64,000 nucleotides of DNA, taken from Pseudocercospora fijiensis CIRAD86. Its lineage: Eukaryota > Ascomycota > Dothideomycetes > Mycosphaerellales > Mycosphaerellaceae. Below are positions 57,690-64,000 of this stretch, piece by piece. A program made the translations under genes and the position numbers. The notes beneath the pieces were generated by a model, which saw only the letters and a program-made list of their open reading frames with translations, did not search any database and was not told the origin of the DNA. The first letter of the stretch is position 1. Each line of letters opens with the position of its first letter. The stretch lies in contig NW_006921532.1 of the NCBI RefSeq assembly GCF_000340215.1, positions 8,305,735-8,369,734 on the forward strand. Reading direction: 5' to 3'.

Positions 57690-58620
57690 TCGAGTGGTGC
57701 GCAACTTCAGCCCGCCCAGGTTCCGCGTTGACGATGGCAGGCTGGAAGCACCCAAAGTCCGAGACATTTCTCACTTTGTATGGCCACTATCCTCTACCCC
57801 TTTCATAACTAGGAAAAGCAGACTGGCTCTGAGTTACTATCTCTCCATCGGATTCTTCATGCTCGTCATAAGCGTCATGAGATACATACAGCACAGGATG
57901 TGGCCGGAGATCTGGACAGTGATGATGCGTAGGAAGATACGAGTAACTCCCTGTTCTTGGGCACGATACCTTACCGATGGGCTTCGCTACGATTATTGAG
58001 ATGTGGAAGTTCGTGTGTGTGTGCCGGCTTGGGGAAGTTCGGCGCGGATTTTGCTTGGGTATTGTGGATTCTGGATTCGATTGTTGCTGTGTCTGTCACG
58101 GTGGGTCTGGGAGTTCAACGACTCGCTCTGCCAAACCCTGCCGCATCGCGAGGTCATTGTGAACTGCTTTCTACCTCTAGGACCGCTTGGCTGATCTCAT
58201 ACTTCGGAAAAGTCGCCAAGGAGCTGTTTACAAGAAAAAGCACCATCGATCCTATGGCTGGTTCAGTCGCGTGCCTCTCGATCGTATTGATCATGTGGGG
58301 CTAGAATATGGCTTGATCTGGTTTGCACTGGCACTGGCAAGCATTCACAAAGCCAAACTTTTTTTTTGTTTTTTCGTTCAACATGGACCGGTGGGGTTTC
58401 ACATTTCCATTATGCGTATACTGTGCTGATCGGGGAAGAGCTTCCTTCGCGTTTCTTTCGAGAGTCCTGGGCACCATTGTTTTTTTTTTCGGAGTCTGCG
58501 CCATCTTGCTCTGGATCTACATCTTCACTCGGATCCGGCGTGGAAGGGAAAGATGATCCATGCACCTTGTGTGGCCGACTTGAAACAAAAAGACGAAGAC
58601 GCGATCACAGAGTGTTCGGA
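57690..58620 (+). pseudogene. SSU1-like sulfite efflux transporter (TDT/SLAC1 family), decayed
   Basis: Blocks of the family appear in order but in different frames: VVRNFSPPRFRV (about 57690), ISVMRYIQHRMWPEIWTVMM (about 57870), SLFLGTIPY then MGFATIIEMW (57950-58010), VRVCVPAWG (about 58005), GADFAWVLWILDSIVAVSV (about 58045), LPHREVIVNCFLPLGPLG (58138-58194), SYFGKVAKELFT and MAGSVA...IMWG (58197-58304), NMDRWGFTFPL (58380), LPSRFF/RVLGTI (58440-58480), and APCVADLKQ (58560). At least six frameshifts and a gap of roughly 80 residues between the VGLG and PHREV blocks rule out a functional product. Damage is by indels and deletions with T-run expansions, not RIP. Confidence 0.82.
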
Positions 58621-58739
58621 GCAGATGACAGCGAGCCGAGACGACGGATGCCGAAGGATACTGATCGTCATACATACCAAAACAGCTTCGTCCAAGATGC
58701 CAAGGACGCGCGCGAAAGCTGAGCCAGCTCAGCCTTGTC

Positions 58740-59525
58740 CTGCTTACCGGTGAAACACTCAAATCCTCCGTCCTCGTCTCATTTTCATCCTATCTTACAT
58801 ATTCTATTGTCTCACCAAGCGGAGCGAAGGCATGTGATGAACGGACATATAATTCAACCCGATCACCCTCAACACCAGTGCTGACTACCCAACTGCCCAA
58901 ACAAGGGAAAAACAAAATGTCAAAAATCGCAAAATTAGAGTCACCACGTGGGCACTTTTAAAACGTGGTGCTAGGTGCTAGGTGCTAGGCAAGGATCCTT
59001 GCGAAGTGGAGGACAACAACAAAGCCAGCCAACAGCTACAACAATTATTGTCATAGACCATGCCTGTTGTTTCAGAATTTCGTTCACGGCAAAATTTTGA
59101 ACTCGGCACCTTGAATCTCGAGCTAACTTACCTTACTTACCTCAGCTAGGCAGTCCAGTCCACGCTAGACGTCTTACTTCTTTCTCCTTGATGATGAGAC
59201 TGTGATATCAGGAAACGAGGCTGACGAGTCTTTGTGATGTGTGATGATATTCTTCGTGTTAGGTAGTAGATAGGTAGATCGGTAGAAATGTCGCGCAAAC
59301 ATTACCATTACCCATGATTCCCGTTGCTCTCATCAACATTCATGCCTCCAGTGCTAGGTATGCCATGCAAATTTTGTCCACACGCATGTCCAACACATGC
59401 CCACCCTCGTTTTGATTCCTCAGTCAATCTTTTAAAAGATGCTCCTGCCTCTTCCGTCGACGACGAACTCTATGCGCATTCATTCCTCATCATCATGTCA
59501 TATCAATATTGTGTATCGACCCCTT
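58740..59525. other. Intergenic, 3' side of STE11
   Basis: About 790 bp, holding the MAPKKK 3' UTR. GTGCTAG is tandemly repeated three times near 58970-58990. No gene recognised. Confidence 0.45.
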
Positions 59526-62433
59526 TTATCCTTTCACCTTCGTGAACTCCATCTCCATGAGCCCCTCGGCGCTTGGCCTCTTTTCATGCTCGAGCTCGAA
59601 GGTTCTCCGCAAGAACTCCTTTGCATGCTCAGAGGCCGACTCTGGTAGATCAGGTTTGGCATTGTCGGGCGATGCTCCGCTTCCGCCGATCTTGAAGATG
59701 GCCTGCAGTTGTGTACAGTTCGGATGCGGGTGACTTCCTGTCATCATCTCCACCACCAAGCAGCCCAGTGACCAGATGTCGGCCTTCTTGGTGTAAGCTG
59801 TTTGGCGCACCACTTCAGGTGCCATCCAAAAGACTGAGCCTTGGAGCGACACACGAGGTCCGCCACGCTTGTGAGGTGACGGGTTGAGCAGCGTGCTTGC
59901 TTCCACGCGCTTGGAGATACCGAAGTCGGAGATCTTGACTGTGCCTTTGTTGTCGACTAGAATGTTGGCCCCCTTGATGTCGCGATGGATGATATCCTTG
60001 GAGTGGAGGTAGTTGAGTCCCTGCAAGATCTGACGTACAAAATTCGACACCAGTCCTTCGGGCAGTGAGCCGTAGTTGACCAACATAGTAGCCACAGAAC
60101 CGCCGGCAACATACTCCAAGAAAATGTTGAGGTTCTTTTCATCGCTGTTCGAGCCAAGGTATCGGACGATGTTGTCGTGCTTCAAATCTCGCAAAAGGCT
60201 GATCTCGTGCTTGAGAGCCTCGATCATGTTGTTCTTCTTGGCATCCATAGCGGTGCCCGAATTTGTTGGCATCTCCACTTGCTTGACTGCCATGAGCTCA
60301 GCCGTGACAGCATGTAGAGCAAGGAAGACGGTGCCGAAAGAACCTTGCCCGATCATAGCACCCTTGAGATACTTCAAATCGTCCCAGCTGTTGCTCTCGA
60401 GGTGCGCAATCAGCTCATCATCCGATTCCTCACCATCTTCAGCAATGAATCGCGACAATCGAGAATTGAGACTTTCGCTGCCGCCCTCCGTTCCACCCGG
60501 ACTGCTGCCCGTCTCGTCAAAGTATGACGTGACAGTGTTGCCCTCAGGATCAGTGACGGCGAAATTGCTGGTGGTGGTGTCAGATCCACTGTCACCGCCG
60601 AACGATACATAGCTCTTCCGGTTCGGTTCGAGCGGCGACTCCTCGTCAAGAGGCTCCAAGACACTACTCGTCACAGACTCACGATGCGAATCCGATCTTC
60701 CTAGCCGAACCACACTCAGAGGTCGAAGACCAGCCTTCTGCGCCTGCCCTGCTTCCTTTAACCACGTGTCCGCGATCGTAGGTAAAGGTGGTGCATCCTT
60801 GAGGCTGCTAGCAACACTGAAGTTACTGGCCATACTCAACGTCCGCACAGCTCGACTCAGTCTTCTACTTCGACGGATGGACATGCGCACCGTTCGATCC
60901 ATCTCCTCCTTGCCGACTTCCGGGAAGTACGATTGTAAATCCTGTGTGATCAGCTCGGTTGGAGGGCGAGCACCGTAGAAGTCCTTAAGCTTCCTGGCTC
61001 TCGCAGATGCTGTCGACGCTGCGCTGACATTCCGAGATATGTTGCCACTGCTCTGCGTGGCGAAGTAGTCGTTTCGTTCTGCTTGAGTGGCAGGACTCAT
61101 AGGATAGCTTACCGCGGCCAGCGACGGTTCTCCAGTCAGTTTCTCGATCTTCAACTGACTCTTGGTCTTGTATGGCGTCTGCACTTCTATTGCCGGCGGC
61201 TCTGGTTGCTGCTGTTCTGCTATTTGTGCAGCAGTCTTCAGCTGTTCGCCATCTGGCTCGCCAGCATGGATCTTTCGAAGGATCAGACGACCTCTTTCTG
61301 TGCGAACTGCGTCTTGGCACAACTTGCACAGCTCTGCCTCGCCAAGCCTTCGACAAAAGTTTGGATTCGGGTCGGTGCCATCGAGGACGTAAAAACAGTA
61401 CGAGCGGAAATGATTCTCGTTCAAGGCTCCTTTCCGAAGTGTCTTCCGAATGATATCTTCAGCCGTCCGGAAACCGTCAATGTTAATGACAGACGCGTTG
61501 CCACTCTCGAATATAACGCGAATGAGAGGCTTCCCAGCCGGCAGGGAACTTGCATTTGAATTCAAGTTGTCCAGAGATGGTTGTGCTCGCACGTGTTGCT
61601 GGAATCGAGCAGTCTGTGGCGTATCCAGAGGCGTTCTTGCGTTGCCTGCGAATCTGGCGGTGAGAGGCGGGTTCTGGCTGGAATAGACATTGCTGCTTTC
61701 CTTTCTGACTCCTTCCATGGGGCTTGGGGCCCCATGGCGCCGCGTTCGGTTCTCTTGGTCCACCATGGGTGAGCTAGGCCGTGAGGATGACTTGCCGATT
61801 TGTGCGGTATAGGCGAGGTCGGCTCCGTTGAGCTGTCGTGATATGCGCTTGTCAGCCCTCGAAGTGGTTCCGGATCTGGCTGAATGTAAGGGCCTGGGTG
61901 AGCCGGACGATGGCGGTGTGAGCTGTTGGTTGCCATCTAGGGTAGCGAGCGAGTGCTTCAACATTGTCAGCCGCTGGAGAGAATTTCAAGCACTTTGGTA
62001 GTCCTACCCTGTTCATGACGCGCTTACTCGTGCGCTTGTATAGATTACTTCGGAATACCTTGGCATGTGTATTAATGCGCACGCGATCTCCAATCTTCTT
62101 GATACCCATCTCCTTGAGCGTGGCTTGATCAAGGTCCAGGAGGTTCTCGCCCGTGATATGATTCTTGCGGAAGATTTCGACATATTGCGCACAGTTGATA
62201 CTCTTCAGCCAATCGCCCACACGCGACTCATCCCAATCCAAGATGGACTCCTTTGCCTCCTTGTAAGATTCACTGAACTCGGACTCGGTCGGTGAAGTGA
62301 AGACGCCATGGCCGTTGACACCATGCGGTGCAGGCGGAGCCAGAGGTCGATAGTGCGGCGTGGTCGATGCGGGCGCCATGGTGCTGGCGAGAGCGGGTGC
62401 TGGATATGGCGAGCGGGAGGCCAGCGCCGCCAT
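59526..62433 (-). CDS. STE11: MAP kinase kinase kinase, Ste11/NRC-1/SteC type
   Basis: Two exons, 62433-62008 and 61955-59526, joined in phase 0 across a 52-bp GTAGGA...AAG intron, encode 951 aa. Domains: SAM (about 66-130, WDESRVGDWLKSI...), through which Ste11 orthologues bind the Ste50 adaptor; a Ras-association/Ras-binding-like domain (about 284-369, starting KPLIRVIFESG); a Ser-rich linker with a basic stretch (IRRSRRLSR) expected to be inhibitory; and a C-terminal kinase domain (about 670-951) with GQGSFGTV, VAVK-type Lys (AVKQ), HRDIKGANIL, DFG and APE (MAPEVV). All catalytic residues are present. It should head the mating/filamentation and osmotic MAPK cascades (family knowledge). Confidence 0.95.
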
Positions 62434-62635
62434 AGTGGTGGTGGAAGGTGAGATGGGTGTGCGCAGTCAGACAAGGGAGCGGTGGTATGGCTGCTTGGCG
62501 GACGGTGCGGTGCAACAAAGGATCAAAGAAGGTAGGGTCGAATGTTTGTCAGCGCGATGGCATGTTCAAGCGGTCTCGTCTCGTCTCGCGTCGTCCAGCA
62601 GGTATGGGAGAGGGTAGGTGGTAGGGGAGGGAGGT

Positions 62636-62673
62636 TAGGGTAGGGTAGGGTAGGGTAGGGTAGGGTAGGGTAG
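62636..62673. repeat. Telomere-like (TAGGG)n tract
   Basis: Seven tandem TAGGG units preceded by TTAGGG, about 200 bp upstream of the STE11 start codon. The unit lacks one T of the standard fungal telomere hexamer. Confidence 0.9.
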
Positions 62674-63872
62674 CAATATCGCCTCGTCTCCTCCGCGGTG
62701 CTCGGGATGGGTGTGCAGTCTGTAGCGCGCCTGGTGCAACGACGTCTCCAGTATCGGTGTGTGGATGTGTGCCTCTAGTCACGCCCAACAACGCCAACAA
62801 CAGCGACAGCTCCCCGACAATGACGATGAGCAGGGGACAGCGCTGGACAGGCAGGCAGGCAGGCTGTTTCGACACTCGATGCGAGCGCGTACGGCAGTCG
62901 GTTTTGAAGGCCAGCGGCCTGCGACCGTCAGACCGAGTGTCGGCGTGTCGCAGTGCGAGTTCAATGTGAAACCGCGAGCACTTTACGCCTGTCCAATGAA
63001 CGCCGCCGTCCAGCGACGGGCTATTCTCAGTATTCTGGCAGCAGCACGAGGCGTAGCAAGAACAGCTGCACTGGCCCACGCGAAATCGGCCTGTCCAAAG
63101 CTGTGAGATATGTGGAAGATGTTCGACGTCTTCACAGACAGAGATGCAAAACCAGACGGGATGCTGTTGGACTTCTTCAACTCCCTACGCTGGTCGTTTC
63201 AAGATAATCCCTACACTTCTCTGAACCAGGGGCCTCAGGGCCGCAGACGGCCGTTAGGAGTGCCATAATACGTATGTTTCGTGCACAGGTTTCGTGTGGC
63301 AGTCTACAGACACTACTGACGCTTATGATCCAGCCTGGGAAGCTGTCATGTTGATCGATATGGTCAGGACGCAAGTGAGATACAGATCCGGAGTCTCGGC
63401 CGGCTGATGAGGCCATGGTTGATCTCCCCGAACAGCTCGCAGAGCCGCAGAGCTCTCACGTCTGCATCTATATGCAGGTGTGAACGGGGCGGGGCGTAGG
63501 AAATCCGGTGACGAGCTTCTCTCACGTCTCGAAGTGACTGTTCATTACTGTACTTGTCGCTGTATATATCAAGTCGAATCATGCCTTGCCTGGCGCCGCA
63601 TCGGGCAAAGCAAACCAGCGTTTGAGAGTTTAGGCTTTGGCAAGCCATCGAGGTCGATACCCTGGGCTGCCATCCTCCAACGCTCCAAGGCTGCTCTGTG
63701 TCCAGGAATTGTTGCGGGAGAAACGACCATCACACGCTGCATGCTCACGACCTCCCACGTGACGGCCGGCGCTTCACAAACACAATGATCACAGCACGAG
63801 GCTGAATCTCCGACGTGCCGATTAACGTTATTGCGTGCACTGCACTGGAAAGACTTGGACATACATATCTCT

Positions 63873-63916
63873 CACGCCCACGCCCACGCCCACGCCCACG
63901 CCCGCGCCCACGCCAA
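63873..63916. repeat. (CACGCC)n microsatellite
   Basis: About seven tandem hexamers, one with an A-to-G change. No feature is attached to it. Confidence 0.85.
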
Positions 63917-64000
63917 CACCTACCGCCGCCCGCTTCCTGTTCCATATCCTTCTTCCCTCGCATTCGTCGACGCTGGCAGCTGCCTCTAGCAACGCGCAGC

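Larger units (their letters stand above)
62434..64000. promoter_or_regulatory. Upstream region of STE11
   Basis: 1.57 kb to the window edge without a recognised gene. It contains a purine-rich TAGGG tract and, near 63873-63916, a CCCACG repeat. Open frames here lack domains. A neighbouring gene may begin beyond the window. Confidence 0.45.

Noticed and set aside
62636..62673. A chromosome end or telomere seed
   Set aside because: The unit is TAGGG, not TTAGGG; the tract is short and ordinary gene-containing sequence continues on both sides.
62549..63079. 176-codon minus-strand frame upstream of STE11
   Set aside because: It includes the TAGGG repeat translated as a Thr-Leu-Pro-Tyr run and has no domain or plausible composition.

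Overview
The window is nuclear DNA of a filamentous ascomycete fungus, most likely a dothideomycete (inferred; species not determined). The evidence is spliceosomal introns of 47-212 nt with GTRNGT donors and CTRAC-like branch sites, typical ascomycete protein families (ENA Na+-ATPase, Ste11 MAPKKK with SAM and Ras-binding domains, Gpi14, DUF1857, MARVEL), and two transposon islands with a strong repeat-induced point mutation (RIP) signature. In those islands CpA/TpG is almost gone, TpA is in large excess, and reading frames are broken mainly by TAG.

Layout. 0.3-8.5 kb: ENA-type cation ATPase (-), glutaredoxin (+, two in-frame starts), DUF1857 protein (-), membrane-anchored multicopper oxidase (-, five exons). 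8.59-12.26 kb: a complete RIPed Mutator-like (MULE) element with 32-bp perfect terminal inverted repeats and an 8-bp target duplication, inserted about 115 bp upstream of the oxidase start codon. 12.9-20.2 kb: acid phosphatase (+), CCC1/VIT-type iron/manganese transporter (+), GPI mannosyltransferase I (-), two-cysteine peroxiredoxin with a GC-AG intron and a C-terminal extension (-), MARVEL four-helix membrane protein (+).

21.4-56.4 kb: one cytochrome P450 gene cut in two. Its 5' part ends near 21976 and its 3' part, with the haem Cys motif, resumes at 55463. Between them lie a 99-bp un-RIPed fragment of a MOSC-domain gene and about 33.4 kb of nested RIPed mobile DNA. This nest holds two 7.7-7.9 kb direct copies of a unit encoding a zinc-finger/SNF2-helicase protein with minisatellites in its reading frame, a Ty3/gypsy fragment, a second MULE-like element with an 8-bp target duplication, a TIR element with a TTA duplication, and a Ty1/copia element that itself carries a younger short retroposon.

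56.9-64 kb: a tRNA-Phe(GAA) gene that folds perfectly only if two introns are removed, one at the normal 37/38 site and one of 51 nt in the T arm that looks like a spliceosomal intron; a frame-shattered SSU1-like sulfite-transporter pseudogene; and the STE11-type MAPKKK gene (-), with a telomere-like (TAGGG)n tract in its upstream region.

The intact genes are mostly independent housekeeping or stress loci (cation efflux, thiol redox, metal oxidation and storage, phosphate release, GPI anchors, MAPK signalling); no biosynthetic cluster is evident. The strongest candidate for something undescribed is the tRNA-Phe with the second intron, followed by the SNF2-bearing repeat unit.
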